From Vicia villosa (lineage: Eukaryota > Streptophyta > Magnoliopsida > Fabales > Fabaceae), in assembly GCF_029867415.1 (NCBI RefSeq), contig NW_026705407.1, positions 62,001 through 126,000 of the forward strand: a stretch of DNA of 64,000 bases, in the 5' to 3' direction. Within the stretch, counting starts at the first letter, position 1. Each line of letters starts with the position of its first letter. Of the stretch, positions 1 to 10,940 are shown piece after piece. Both the position numbers and the translations under genes were made by a program. A model generated the notes under the pieces. It had not been told where the DNA came from. It saw nothing but the letters and a program-made list of their open reading frames with translations, and did no database searches.

Positions 1-1018
1 TCCCATAGCCTCCTCTTGGGCTTACAATGCAAGGACCCTCGGATAGCCTCCTCTTGGGCTTCGTACAAGGACCCACGGGCTTCTTATAAGCATCCCCAAT
101 ATCCAAAACAAATACCCTAGGAGATTAGACATTTTTCATCTCTATGCTAGGAGTATCTCTTATATATCATCACAAACAATCAATCAATCAAACTTTTTTT
201 GCCACAAGGCTGGCTAATCAATCAAACTTTTTGCCACAAGGCTGGCTAATCAATCAAACTGTTTTACCACCGTACTGGATGATTAATCAAAGTTTTTGTC
301 ACAAGGCTGACTTCATTGAAACTTTTGCCACGAGGCTGGCGGATTAATCAAAACTTTTTGTCACAAGGCTGACTTCATTGAAAGTTTTTGCCACAAGGCT
401 GGTTAAACAAACAAACAAATCAAACAGATGTATGTGATGATATAGATTAGATACATCTAGCATTTAGACGACATTTGTCTATTTTCCTTTGCTTCCACTA
501 GCATAAGTGGGAACTACGATTGCTCTGACTTTCTCAATATCCCTTTGAGAATACGTAGGCACAAGGTCGATCCTTGGCGAGCAAAACAAAACAAAAAAAA
601 CCATTCAAACCTTAGCACCCGTAGACCCCGAGCTACAGATGCTCTGATTCCCTCTAAGGGATATGTATGCAGAGGATCGCGATGATCTTTGCGAGCATAA
701 TCAAACAAACACCTTAGGTCCCACCTATTTCACAACAGAACCTTCACCGTAGCATAGAATAAAAAACAATAAAGAACCCTGTAGAGTACTACAGATACGT
801 TGGGTGCTAATACCTTCCCTTCGTATAACCAACCCTCTTACCCAAGATCTCCCCCCACTTTTAGGTTATTGCAGCTTTTTTCCTTTTCCTCCTTTGGAAA
901 TAATAAAAAGTTTGGTCCGTACAAAAGAAAAATCATTTTTATGAGCACTCGAACCCAAAGAAGGCATCAGGTGTCTCATCCACAAAAAAGAGGAACAAAA
1001 CGGTTTTTCGCCCGCGAC
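1..1018 (+). mobile_element. Fragment of an Ogre-like LTR (3' part)
   Basis: The first 100 bases match, in reverse complement, the stretch around 19560-19720 of the complete Ogre LTR in this window (shared gcctcctcttgggctt, acaaggaccca and ggcttctta blocks). The stretch 770-850 (gtagagtactacagata, then cttcccttcgtataacc) matches the reverse complement of 17660-17720 near the Ogre LTR end. The order is colinear, so this is a diverged relative of that LTR in the opposite orientation. No primer binding site follows at 1019, so it is a truncated or solo piece. The right boundary near 1018 is my estimate. The region holds no credible gene. Confidence 0.55.
175..415. repeat. Degenerate ~32-bp tandem repeat
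   Basis: Six or so imperfect copies of a unit built on gccacaaggctggc followed by taatcaatcaaactttt, spaced about 30-35 bp. It lies inside the Ogre-like LTR fragment and resembles the caagg/ggctaac modules repeated in the complete Ogre LTRs. Confidence 0.7.
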
Positions 1019-2124
1019 AGTAATGCACGGTTATTACGGATATGGTTCCAAGGACTACCGTTGCGATGTGCTGGTGAGGGTCTTGAATGGCGTTTCCCAC
1101 CTTGATGTAACACATCGGCGTGCTCGGTATGTATGTGTGCACCTGAGCTACCATTGCGATATGCTGGTGAGGGTCTCAAAAAGGCGTTTCCCACCTTGAT
1201 GTAACATATCGGCGTGCTTGGTACGGTGGGGTCGTGATACCATGTAGGCTACATCACTTCGGACTCACCTCTAATGGTGCCACGTAAGCAATACCATTAG
1301 ACTTTCACCCGGTGGGCTTGTACTGTCTCGTAGACGTTTCGCATCTGTATAACCACCTGCGTATATACCTGATTGATGGGGTAGTGACGCCACTTAGGAA
1401 GTCATTGCGGTAACTCATCACAGATGAGATTGTGTAGCCAAGTAGGCCTAAATCACATGGGATTCATCTGATTCATGGTGCGGTGGGCTTATGCGAGTCT
1501 CTTGACGCGATGTACAGGAGTAACTCACCGAGGGTGTGGTTAGTGCAGCCTAGGTAGATAAGCGGATGCTACTTCTAGATTCCTCGTATCAGTGTACGGG
1601 TCTGCATGCTTGTTTGTAATGGCTTGTTCCGGTTTGTTTATTATATCCATTGGTTGGTTATGGGACTACCAATGCTGATGCTACCCATGTGTGTACTTGT
1701 ACCTAGCTGTGAGGACAACTTGGATTCTCGGTGAATCCATTTTGTTGCATGTTCCCTGTAGAACTGAGTGAACCCGTAGGATAGGGAAACTCACTGAGAT
1801 TTAGTAATCTCACCCCATTCCAATTATTCTTTTTTACAGGTGGTTCGAGGCAGGATCATGGAAAGAGTAAGATGGCTTAGCTTTGAGATGGTATTTCTTG
1901 GCGTTACGTTCTTTTGTAGTTCATGATCTTTTGTATCTCTATCTTTTGTACCATGGATATGTATTTGTATCTGTTGGAATTCATGTACTTTTTGGCCATG
2001 ACAGTTTGGGCTTTTGTACTTGTACTTATACATTATCTATTTCGCTGCTTATCTTTATGATTTTCGAGTACCATTTTAATGCCATATACGTATATCCTAG
2101 GCAATTTATGTATGGGGTGTTACA
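1019..2124 (+). mobile_element. 3' part of a second Ty3/gypsy-type LTR
   Basis: The stretch ends in ggggtgttaca at 2114-2124, the classic 3' terminus of Tekay/Del-type gypsy LTRs (which begin tgtaacaccc). A ctcactgag...atctcacccc block near 1788-1817 followed by a t-rich tract and acagg is also typical of such LTRs. A segment of about 75 bp (1058-1132) is repeated at 1150-1222 (gatgtgctggtgaggg, cgtttcccaccttgatgtaac). No LTR start is visible, so the left part is missing or lies outside my boundary. Family assignment is from general knowledge of these termini. Confidence 0.45.
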
Positions 2125-2821
2125 CCTGGAGTGTTAGGAATTGAGGCAAAAGACAAAGAAGAAATACAAGTATAATTTAATAGGGGGGAAACGGTGATAA
2201 CATAAATCAATAAAATTTAAAGAGGGATTTTGAGTTTGACATATACATTTTCGAAGGGCAATCGAAAGATTTGACTCAAGTTGCATGATCAAATCCAATG
2301 ATGGAGACAATGATGGGAGAGAGCCTATAACGACCTTCATCAACTCTTTAATATTTGAGGCAAAGAATTAGCAACCAAAATAAATGGCATTCAACAAGAA
2401 ACGTTTTAAGGCATACTTAAAATATGTTTTTTTCTCTTCATCAACAAAAGTTTTAAGGCTTACTTAACCACACATCTAAATTATGTCCACTAACAACTAA
2501 TTAATTAATAATAAAATACTAATTAATTATATGAGTGTTTAGAGTTCAAATAAGGACATTGCTCTAGTTAAATCTGGATGCGATGAGACATAGAGACTAA
2601 TGGTTTCGTAGTGTTCATCATCTTCACCCATTTTTTCTTTAAAAGTATTTAGATTTAAATAACTACACAAAAAACCAGATCTAAAAAACCACCATTAGTA
2701 ATATTCATCACTCATACTCCAGATCTAGAAAACCATACAAAAAAATATTATATGAAAAACAATCAAGAAATTGGAAATCCATTATTTTTTATTAAAGAAA
2801 ATTAACAGGTAAAAAATTCAA

Positions 2822-3085
2822 TGGTAGTCACTAACACGGAAAACCCCTTTCACAACGGTTGGAAAGTGGGTACCATCACGCGAGACATACCGTTGTTAAG
2901 TAGGGTTTGGTTGTAAGTTCGTTGTTTCTATCACGGTATGGAAACCGTTATTGAAAGGCAGGAAGCGCGCCACTTATCACAACGTTTATACTTATAAACC
3001 GTTGTGATACTTACACATAGGAACTGGGTTTGAAACCCATCAGTATAAATTATGTAAATCATAAATGACCTTTGATCACAACTAC
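2822..3085. repeat. Cluster of aacgg/ccgtt inverted motifs, unit 1
   Basis: Repeated cacaacgg and ccgttgt(ga) motifs on both strands (near 2850, 2890, 2945, 2977, 2998, 3090), the style of subterminal repeats of CACTA transposons. The equivalent cluster in unit 2 is 6351-6615. No paired terminal inverted repeat was found, so this is at most a decayed fragment. Confidence 0.3.
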
Positions 3086-3574
3086 AATAAATAACTGTTG
3101 TAAAAAGTGCCCAAAGTTTATTATATAATATGTAGATTGCTTGTTTTCCATACACCTCACTACAAAAATACAAGCTTTCAAATTTATAAAGAAGTCTATA
3201 ATCTGAAAATTAAGCTATTCTTGAAAACCAACATTAACAAATCATTGTTTTTTTATTGCATGTGTCTCATCGTACATTTCATGCTCTTTTACAAATATAT
3301 TGTGGTTTATTGGTCTAACTCCCTTAGATACATCGTTATCTTGATTATAGTTAAATTTTTATCATAAATTTTACCATAGTCGAAGACATTGCATCTAAGG
3401 AGTCAGATCATTATATCATAATCTATGTGTAAAATAACATCAAATGAACGATAAGACGCATGAAATTCGGAAACAATGATTGATAAAGTAACTTATGTTT
3501 TCTTTTAATAAAGAAAACTTAAATATTAATTGCACAGTTATGTTGAGAAAGTGCAATTATAAATCATAGGTCTC

Positions 3575-3895
3575 TCAAGCTCCAATGCAACAACACAATT
3601 TTGAGTCCCCCAAACAATAACCATTTCTAGGATAGTGTTTTGCTTCTTTACAAAACTTAGTACAATCATAATTAGGGCATATTCCTTGAAAGCAATGCAA
3701 TGTATCATCTAGTACTCCTTCAATTAATAAATTAAAATGCTATTAGAAATATTTTTATATTGAAAAATATATGAATTTCAAACAAAATATTAATTATAAG
3801 TATTTTTCTAACAAAATTGTGTTACCTGCAACCACGATGGAACCAATGCACAAAACTACGATGGTGAAAAAGAGGATATTGTTGTGGGTTGCCAT
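3575..3895 (-). CDS. Defensin-like (DEFL) cysteine-rich secreted peptide, copy 1, two exons
   Basis: Exon 1 is 3826-3895 (70 nt), intron 3718-3825 (108 nt, GT...AG on the minus strand), exon 2 3575-3717 (143 nt), giving a 70-residue precursor. Residues 1-23 are a hydrophobic secretion signal (N terminus MATHNNILFF) and the phase-1 intron falls right after it, the usual gene structure of plant DEFL and nodule cysteine-rich families. The mature part has eight cysteines at 32, 37, 42, 46, 58, 65, 66 and 67: the C-x3-C (42/46) and C-x-C (65/67) pairs and the G-x-C-x6-C block fit a cysteine-stabilised alpha-beta fold with a gamma-core. The stop is TGA at 3575-3577. Family role is secreted defence or signalling; tissue and target cannot be told from sequence. 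Four disulphides argue against a canonical NCR peptide with four or six cysteines. It is too short and split to appear as one open frame. Confidence 0.85.
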
Positions 3896-3941
3896 TCTTC
3901 TAAGATTTTAAATGGTTTACTAAAAAACCAATGCAATAGGC

Positions 3942-3949
3942 TATTTATA
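3942..3949 (-). promoter_or_regulatory. TATA box of DEFL copy 1
   Basis: Minus strand reads cctataaatagc about 50 bp upstream of the ATG at 3895, a good distance for a short 5' leader. A W-box core (ttgacc, + strand 3990-3995) lies about 40 bp further upstream; both are kept in copy 2. Confidence 0.65.
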
Positions 3950-4659
3950 GGATGACTAGAGTTTCTTTTTGTGATAAAAAATAAATAAGTTGACCATGAA
4001 AGTTAATGCATTTTAATTTGTGTAAGTTTTACTTCATTTGAAGCAATTATTTTTAAAACGTGTCTTTTTACTTATTCTGCCAAATATATAAAATGCTATA
4101 AAAATATATTTAATACAAAAAAGATCACATAAGAAGGTAAAATATATAAATCAAGTTTTATAAGTAAGTAGTACAAAAATTAATTTTATATAAATTATTT
4201 TTTTTTTAAAGTATCTTCCATATTTCTTTGACCAAATCTAAAAAATATATTTAAAAAAACCTACATTAAGGAATTTTAACACTATTGATTTTTTTAAACA
4301 ATTATGTATTTTTCAAACTTTGCAAATATCAAATATTGTAATCGGGTATATGGAATGTTGTTATATAAAGGCATAATTACACTAGGGGTCTTTAAGTTAT
4401 TTTAAGATAATAGGTTGGTCCTTTAATGTGTTTTTTTTAACTACTTGGTCTTTTTTTAAGTTTTTTTGTGGTTGAATTAGGATCTAACTTTATATATTTT
4501 GGATGTTACTTTATGTATTTAGGATGTTAATTTATGTATTTTATTGTAATTTTTTGTATTTTGGTTGATTGATTTAATTAAAGAATAAAAAAAGAGTAAT
4601 TGTGCTCACATTTGGTAATTATGCTTAATCTAAATATTCTAATATTATTTCTATTTTCA

Positions 4660-4662
<3 letters not shown>

Positions 4663-4710
<48 letters not shown>
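4663..4710. repeat. (AT)n microsatellite
   Basis: Uninterrupted run of about 24 at dinucleotides. The matching site in unit 2 (8795-8812) is about a third as long, so the tract has changed length since duplication. The rest of 4100-5650 is AT-rich and shows no gene. Confidence 0.95.
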
Positions 4711-4713
<3 letters not shown>

Positions 4714-5659
4714 TTGGTAAATAATCCATATAAAATTTGCAGGTAAAGAAAAGATTTTTACGAACTGTAACGTTAGGACCAATATAAAAAGAACTTAACA
4801 TTCAAGAATTATCTTAAGAAAAATAAATACAGGAATGCAAAATATAAAATAACTAGCTTATGGGGTAAAATTATATATTTAAGCCATTTTTTGTTATGAA
4901 CTTTTGTAAATATAATTAAATATATTTAGTAATGAAAATATACAATTTGTTTAAAAATAAACTTCACATAAAAAAATAGTTTAAACATTTTCTACTTAAA
5001 ATTGGATTTAAATATTTTAGTTTTTTTGTTATATTTTAAAAAATAATTAAATTTAAATTTATTTTTAGTAGCCTTTCATAAAATAATTGTTGAAAAATAT
5101 TTTTATGAGAAATTATTGACTTTATTATATTAAAATACTTTTTAATTTCTTTGGATAAATAAATAGTATAATAATATTAACAGAGTTTTTTAATTTTATT
5201 TAAGAGATAGAGATTTTTCTTTCTTGTTAAAAAAAAAAGAGATAGAGATTTTTCATGTTAATTTTTTTTATTATTAAACATCTTCGAGTCCTCCAAAAAT
5301 CTTTTAATATTTTTCCTTTTTTTTCTAGTTGTAGACGTCACTAATAATTTTTGCTTTGGTTTTTGTTGTAGCTAAATGTGAGATGTGATCGTTGTCTCAT
5401 GCCTTAATATTGGCTACAAGTGATAAAAGGATCACTATAATCTAATTAAAAAATTTGAGTGTATCTTTATCAAGTGAGCTTTAAATCAATTAATATTACC
5501 ATTTGGATATAATTTTGCAATATAAAGTCAAAGACAGCCTATCAAAGACTTCTTATGGGGTACAGGAATCGGTTCCCATGTACCACTATTTTGAAGAGCA
5601 CACGTCTCAACAATCTTGCCTTAACTCAGGGTGATATATATAATGTTTCGCCTGGAGTG

Positions 5660-5902
5660 TTAGGAATTGAGGCAAAAGACAAAGAAGAAATACAAGTATA
5701 ATTTAATGGGGGAAAAACGGTGATAACATAAATCAATATAATGTAAAGAGGGATTTTGAGTTTGACATATACATTTTCGAAGGGCAATCGAAAGATTTGA
5801 CTCAAGTTGCATGACCAAATCCAATGGTGGAGACAATGATGGGAGAGAGCCTACAATGACCTTCATCAACTCTTTAATATTTGAGGCAAAGAACATTAGC
5901 AA
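5660..5902 (-). other. Conserved short reading frame of unknown status in all three repeat units
   Basis: A minus-strand frame of about 60-80 codons stays open in unit 1 (2134-2343), unit 2 (5660-5902) and unit 3 (9709-9984), sharing KELMKV..GSLPSLSP and C-I-C-Q-T-Q-N around a central block. The three copies differ at several residues but keep the frame. I recognise no domain, and three related copies over 200 bp can stay open by chance. It could be a remnant exon or a shadow. Confidence 0.15.
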
Positions 5903-7012
5903 CCAAAATAAATGGCATTCAACAAGAAAATATTTAAGGCATAATTAAAATATGTTTTTTTCTCTTCATCAACAAAAGTTTTAAGGCTTACTTAACCACA
6001 CATCTAAATTATGTCCACTAACAACTAATTAACTAATAATAAAATACTAATTAATTATATGAGTGTTTAGAGTTCAAATAAGGACATTGCTCTAGTTAAA
6101 TTTGGATGCGATGAGACATAGAGACTAATGGTTTCGTAGTTTTCATCATCTTCACCCATTTTTTCTTTAAAAGTATTTAGATTTAAATAACTACACAAAA
6201 AACCAGATCTAAAAAACCACCATTAGTAATATTCATCACTCATACTCTCGATCTATAAAACCATACAAAAAAATATTGTATGAAAAACAATCAAGAAATT
6301 GGAAATCCATTATTTTTTATTAAAGAAAATTAACAGGTAAAAAATTCAATGGCAGTCACTAACACGGAAAACCCCTTTCACAACGGTTGGAAAATGGGTA
6401 CCATCACGCGGGACATACCGTTGTTAAGTAGGGTTTGGTTGTAAGTTCGTTGTTTCTACTACGGTATGGAAACCGTTATTGAAAGGCAAGAAGTGCGCCA
6501 CTTATCACAACGTTTATACTTATAAACCATTGTGATACTTACACATAGGAACTGGGTTCGAAACCCATCAATATAAATTATGTAAATCATAAATGACCTT
6601 TGATCACAACTACAATAAATAACCGTTGTAAAAAGTGCCCAAAGTTTATTATATAATATGTAGATTGCTTGTTTTCCATACACCTCACTGCAGAAATACA
6701 AGCTTTCAAATTTATGAAGAAGTCTATAATCTGAAAATTAAGCTATTCTTGAAAACCAACATTAACAAATCATTGTTTTTTTATTGCATGCGTCTCATCG
6801 TACATTTCATGCTCTTTTACAAATATATTGTGGTTTATTGGTCTAACTCCTTAGATACATCGTTATCTTGGTTATAGTTAAATTTTTATCATAAATTTTA
6901 CCATAGTCGAAGACATTGCATCTAAGGAGCCAGATCATTATATCATAATATATATGTAAAATAACATCAAATGAACGATAAGACGCATGAAATTCGGAAA
7001 CAATGATTGATA

Positions 7013-7572
7013 TAAGTTGGTTTTCAAATACAATTTAATTTTCAAATTATAGTATCTATGTCAATTTAAATGGAAGTATTTTAAGTGAGGGTTAGGGAAA
7101 CAAACAATCTACATAGAATATAATAAACTCAAACAACATCATACAACAGAACCAGATATTAAAAATTTGTGAGCTGATAAGTGGTATTTGTGAAACTCAT
7201 GTAATTTAAAAAAATAAATTAAAGCTTAATAATTGACTATGTGTAATTGTAGAATCCTATCAAGCAAAATAGGAATTACATAAACTTGTTGAACTAATTT
7301 CTTAAATCAATCTCTTAAGAGTGCGCATAAAAATAATATGCATCATAACATAAACTCAAATTTTAGTAACCAACAGTTCAATGAAAAAAAATATTTTAAA
7401 ATTATAATCAGAAAAATATGTTTACGTGATAATATGATGAACTCTTATTCCGTAAAAAAAAAAGAACTCTTTTTGAATGATGATGTGCAACACATAAGTA
7501 TATTACATGCTAGATATATTAGATAACCATATGTAATTTCTATGTTATTCTAAAAAATAAAACGTAAATACT
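7013..7572. other. Segment present only in duplication unit 2
   Basis: Around 3490 in unit 1 the sequence runs directly from caatgattgata into acttatgttttcttttaat. In unit 2 the same flanks are separated by about 560 bp of AT-rich DNA. I saw no terminal repeats or clear target duplication, so it may be an insertion in unit 2 or a deletion in unit 1. It lies downstream of DEFL copy 2. Confidence 0.7.
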
Positions 7573-7656
7573 ATTTATGTTTTCTTTTAATAAAGAAAAC
7601 TTAAATATTAATTGCACAGTTATGTTGAGAAAGTGCAACTATAAATCATAGATCTC

Positions 7657-7976
7657 TCAAGCTCCAATGCAACAACACAATTTTGAGTCCCCCAAACAAT
7701 AACCACCTCTAGGATAGTGTTTTGTTTCTTTACAAAACTTAGTACAGTCATAATTAGGGCATATTCCTTGAAAGCAATGCAATGTATCATCTAGTACTCC
7801 TTCAATTAATAAATTAAAATGCTATTAGAAATATTTTTATATTCAAAATATATGCATTTCAAACAAAATATTAATTATAAGTATTTTTCTAACAAAATTG
7901 TATTACCTGCAACCACGATGGAACCAATGCACAAAACTACGATGGTGAAAAAGAGGATATTGTTGTGGGTTTCCAT
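7657..7976 (-). CDS. Defensin-like (DEFL) cysteine-rich secreted peptide, copy 2, two exons
   Basis: Same structure as copy 1: exon 1 7907-7976 (70 nt), intron 7800-7906 (107 nt, GT...AG), exon 2 7657-7799 (143 nt), 70 residues, stop TGA at 7657-7659. All eight cysteines, both splice sites and the signal peptide are intact. By eye it differs from copy 1 at five coding bases, giving three changes: A2E in the signal peptide, Ala to Thr at residue 49 and Asn to Gly at residue 55, just before the gamma-core glycine. It is a recent tandem paralogue in duplication unit 2. Expression and target are unknown; the intact frame and promoter suggest it can be expressed. Confidence 0.85.
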
Positions 7977-8022
7977 TCTTCTTAGATTTTAAATGGTTTA
8001 CTAAAAAACCAATGCAATAGGT

Positions 8023-8030
8023 TATTTATA
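8023..8030 (-). promoter_or_regulatory. TATA box of DEFL copy 2
   Basis: Minus strand tataaataac about 50 bp upstream of the ATG at 7976, the same position as in copy 1, with the W-box core ttgacc at 8071-8076 also conserved. Confidence 0.65.
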
Positions 8031-9734
8031 GGATGACTAGAGTTTCTTTTTGTGATAAAAAATAAATAAGTTGACCATGAAAGTTAATGCATTTTAATTT
8101 GTGTAACTTTTACTTCATTTGAAGTCATTATTTTTAAAACGTATATTTTTAATTATTTTACCAAATATATTAAATGTTATAAAAATATATTTAATATTAA
8201 AAAGATCACATAAGAAGGTAAAATATATAAATCAAATTTTATACGAAAGTAGTAAAATAATTAATTTTATTTAAATTAATTTTTAAAAAAGTATCTTCGT
8301 TATTTCTTTGACCAAATATAAAAAATATATTTAAAAAAAGCTACATTAAGGAGTCTTAACACTATTGATTTTTTAAAATTATTATGTATATTTCAAGATT
8401 TGCAAATATCAAATATTGTTATCGGGTAGTTATATGGAATGTTGTTATATAAAGGCATAATTACACTAGGGATCTTTAAGTAATTTTATTATAATAGGTT
8501 GGTTTTTTAATTTTGTTTTTGTAAACTTGGTCTTTTAAATTATTTTGTTGTTGAACTAGGATATAACTTTATATCTTTTGGATGCTACTTTATGTATTTA
8601 GGATGTTAATATATGTATTTTATTGCAATTTTATGTATTTTGGGTGATTGATTTAATGAAAGATTAAAAAAAAAGGGTAATTGTGCTCACATTTGTTAAC
8701 TTAAGGGACCAACTTTTTACAATTAAATAACTTAAAGGATCTTTGATATAATTATGCTTAATGTAAATATTCTAATATTATTTATATTTTTACGATATAT
8801 ATATATATATATTAAATTGGTAAATAATCCATATAAAATTTGCAGGTAAAGAAAATATTTTTACGAATTTTAACGTTAGGACGAATATAAAAAGAATTAT
8901 TTTAAGATATAAATAAATAACGGAACGCAAAATCAAAAATCACTAGCTTATGGGGTAAAATTATCTATGTAAGCCATTTTTTGTTATGAACTTTTGTAAA
9001 TACAATTAAATATATTTAGTAATGAAAATATACAATTTGTTAAAAAATAAACATCACATAAAAAATAGTTTCAAATTTTTTTATTTAAAATTGTATTTAA
9101 ATATTTTAATTTTTTTCTTATATTTTAAAAATTGATTAAATTTAAATTTATATTTAGTAGCCTTTCACAAAATAATTATTGAAAAATATTTTTAAGAGAA
9201 ATTATTGACTTTATTATATTAAAATACTTTTTTAATTTTTTGGATAAATAAATAGTATAATTATATTAAAATAATTCTTTCATTTTATTTAAGAGATAGA
9301 GATTTTTCATTCTTGTAAAAAAAAAGAGAGATAGAGATTTTTCATGTTAATGTTTTTTATTATTAAACATCTCCGAGTCCACCAAAAATCTTTTAATATT
9401 TATCTTTTTTTTTCTAGTCGTAGACGTCACTAATAATCTTTGCTTTGGTTGTTGTTGTAGCTAAATGTGATATGTGATCGTTTACTCATGCCTTAATATT
9501 GGCTACAAGTGAGAAAGGATCACTATAATCTAATTAAAAAATTTGAGTGTATTTTTATCAAGTGAGCTTTAAATCAATCAATATTACCATTTGGACATAC
9601 TTTTGCAATATAAAGTCAACGACAACCTATCAAAGACTTCTCATGGGGTAGAGGAATCAGTTCCCATGAACCACTGGTTTGGAGAGCACACGTCTAAACA
9701 ATCTTGCCTTAACTCAGGGTGATATAAAGCTTTG

Positions 9735-10384
9735 CCTGGAGTGTTAGGAATTGAAGCAAAAGACAAAGAAGACATACAAGTATAATGTAATGGGGAAAAC
9801 GGTGATGACATAAATCAATATAATGTAGAGAGGAATTTTGAGTTTGACATATACATTTTTGAAGGGCAAGCGAAAGATTTGACTCAAGTTGTATGATCAA
9901 ATTCGATGATGGAGACAATGATGGGAGAGAGCCTGCAACGACCTTCATCAACTCTTTAATATGTGAGGAAAAGATTAGTAGCAACCAAAATAAATGGCAT
10001 TCAGCAAGAAAGGTTTAAAGGCATACTTAAAATATGTTTTTTTTCTCTTCATCAACAAAAGTTTTAAGGCTTACTTAACCACACATCTAAATTATGTCCA
10101 TTAATAACTAATTAATTAATAATTAAATAATATTTAATTATATGAGTGTTTGGAGTTCAAATGAGGACATTGCTCTAGTTAAACCTAGATGCGATGAGAT
10201 ATAGAGACTAATGGTTTCGGAGTGTTCATCATCTTCACCTATTTTTTTTTAAAAGTATTCAGATTTGACTAACTACACAAAAAAACAGATCTAAAATACC
10301 ACCATTAGTAATATTCATTACTCATTATCCAGATCTAAAAAACCACACACAAAAATATGATATGAAAAACAATCAAGAAATTGG
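9735..10384. repeat. Truncated tandem duplication unit 3
   Basis: Matches the first ~650 bp of units 1 and 2 (to aatcaagaaattgga) and then stops. It ends well before the DEFL gene position, so no third DEFL gene is present here. It is more diverged from units 1 and 2 than they are from each other. Confidence 0.8.
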
Positions 10385-10940
10385 AACTTTCCTCACCGCA
10401 TCTGATGCATCTATACATCTATTAACTGTGTTGATTTATTATGACTGTTATTTTGTTTTTTTAGTTGAAAAAATTTATGTCATTGTGGCTTCTTAAGGTG
10501 CGGATAGACACAACAGATTGAGTTCTTTTTTCGTGATAAAATTGTTTAAAAATAGTAAATAATTCAGATCTATTCTTTGTTAAAAATACCACATGAATCG
10601 TGAAAAATAATCAATAAAGGTTATAAAATACATAGTCTCAAAATTAGAGACAATACATGAGGATCCCTAAACGCCAGGCTGAACTAAAGAAAAAGAGGAC
10701 AAAGCCCGTTTATTGACTCGATCGGGAAAGTGACTACGAGTATGTTTCCCTAATTGAAACTACTTACAATGTAAATTAGATAACTTGGATAAACTTGGCA
10801 CACACTTATGTAGTTTTGGAATACTTAGATGACATAAATGAGCATGGATAATGAGTGGAGAATCTGCAGCTGAGCTTGTCTTATATGACACAGAGAGGTA
10901 AGTGAGGTAAGAAGCTTTCTTAGTTTAACTAGGTGAAAGC
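10385..10940. other. Unassigned stretch between repeat array and Sirevirus A
   Basis: Sequence unrelated to the duplication units begins at 10385. I see no long frame, no repeats and no LTR termini. The last five bases before the Sirevirus LTR, aaagc at 10936-10940, would be the left target-site duplication of element A; its partner lies outside the window. Confidence 0.5.

Larger units (their letters stand above)
2125..5650. repeat. Tandem duplication unit 1 (carries DEFL copy 1)
   Basis: Begins with cctggagtgttaggaattg right after the LTR end at 2124. The same block starts unit 2 at 5651 and unit 3 at 9735. Units 1 and 2 are colinear over their whole length, nearly identical from the start to about the DEFL promoter and more diverged in the AT-rich distal half. 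Because the unit starts exactly at the LTR end, the retroelement probably inserted at this point of the array; unit 2 is preceded by tttcg and unit 3 by ctttg, which shows what the empty site looked like. The only gene I support is the DEFL gene at 3575-3895. Confidence 0.85.
5651..9734. repeat. Tandem duplication unit 2 (carries DEFL copy 2)
   Basis: Colinear with unit 1 but about 560 bp longer because of an extra segment at about 7013-7572. The DEFL gene is at 7657-7976. The AT microsatellite near 8795-8812 is much shorter than its partner in unit 1. Confidence 0.85.

Noticed and set aside
2931..3173. 80-codon minus-strand frame, also at 6459-6701
   Set aside because: Open in both units but the DNA is nearly identical there, it runs through the aacgg motif cluster, and no protein feature is recognisable.
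3164..3176. cactacaaaaat as a CACTA transposon terminus
   Set aside because: Changed to cactgcagaaat in unit 2 and no paired inverted end was found.
3575..3895. Classification as a nodule-specific NCR peptide
   Set aside because: Mature peptide has eight cysteines with C-x3-C and C-x-C; canonical NCR peptides have four or six. Gene structure alone cannot decide.
7338..7526. 62-codon frame in the unit 2-specific segment
   Set aside because: Lysine/asparagine-rich composition expected of AT-rich DNA; no homologue in unit 1.
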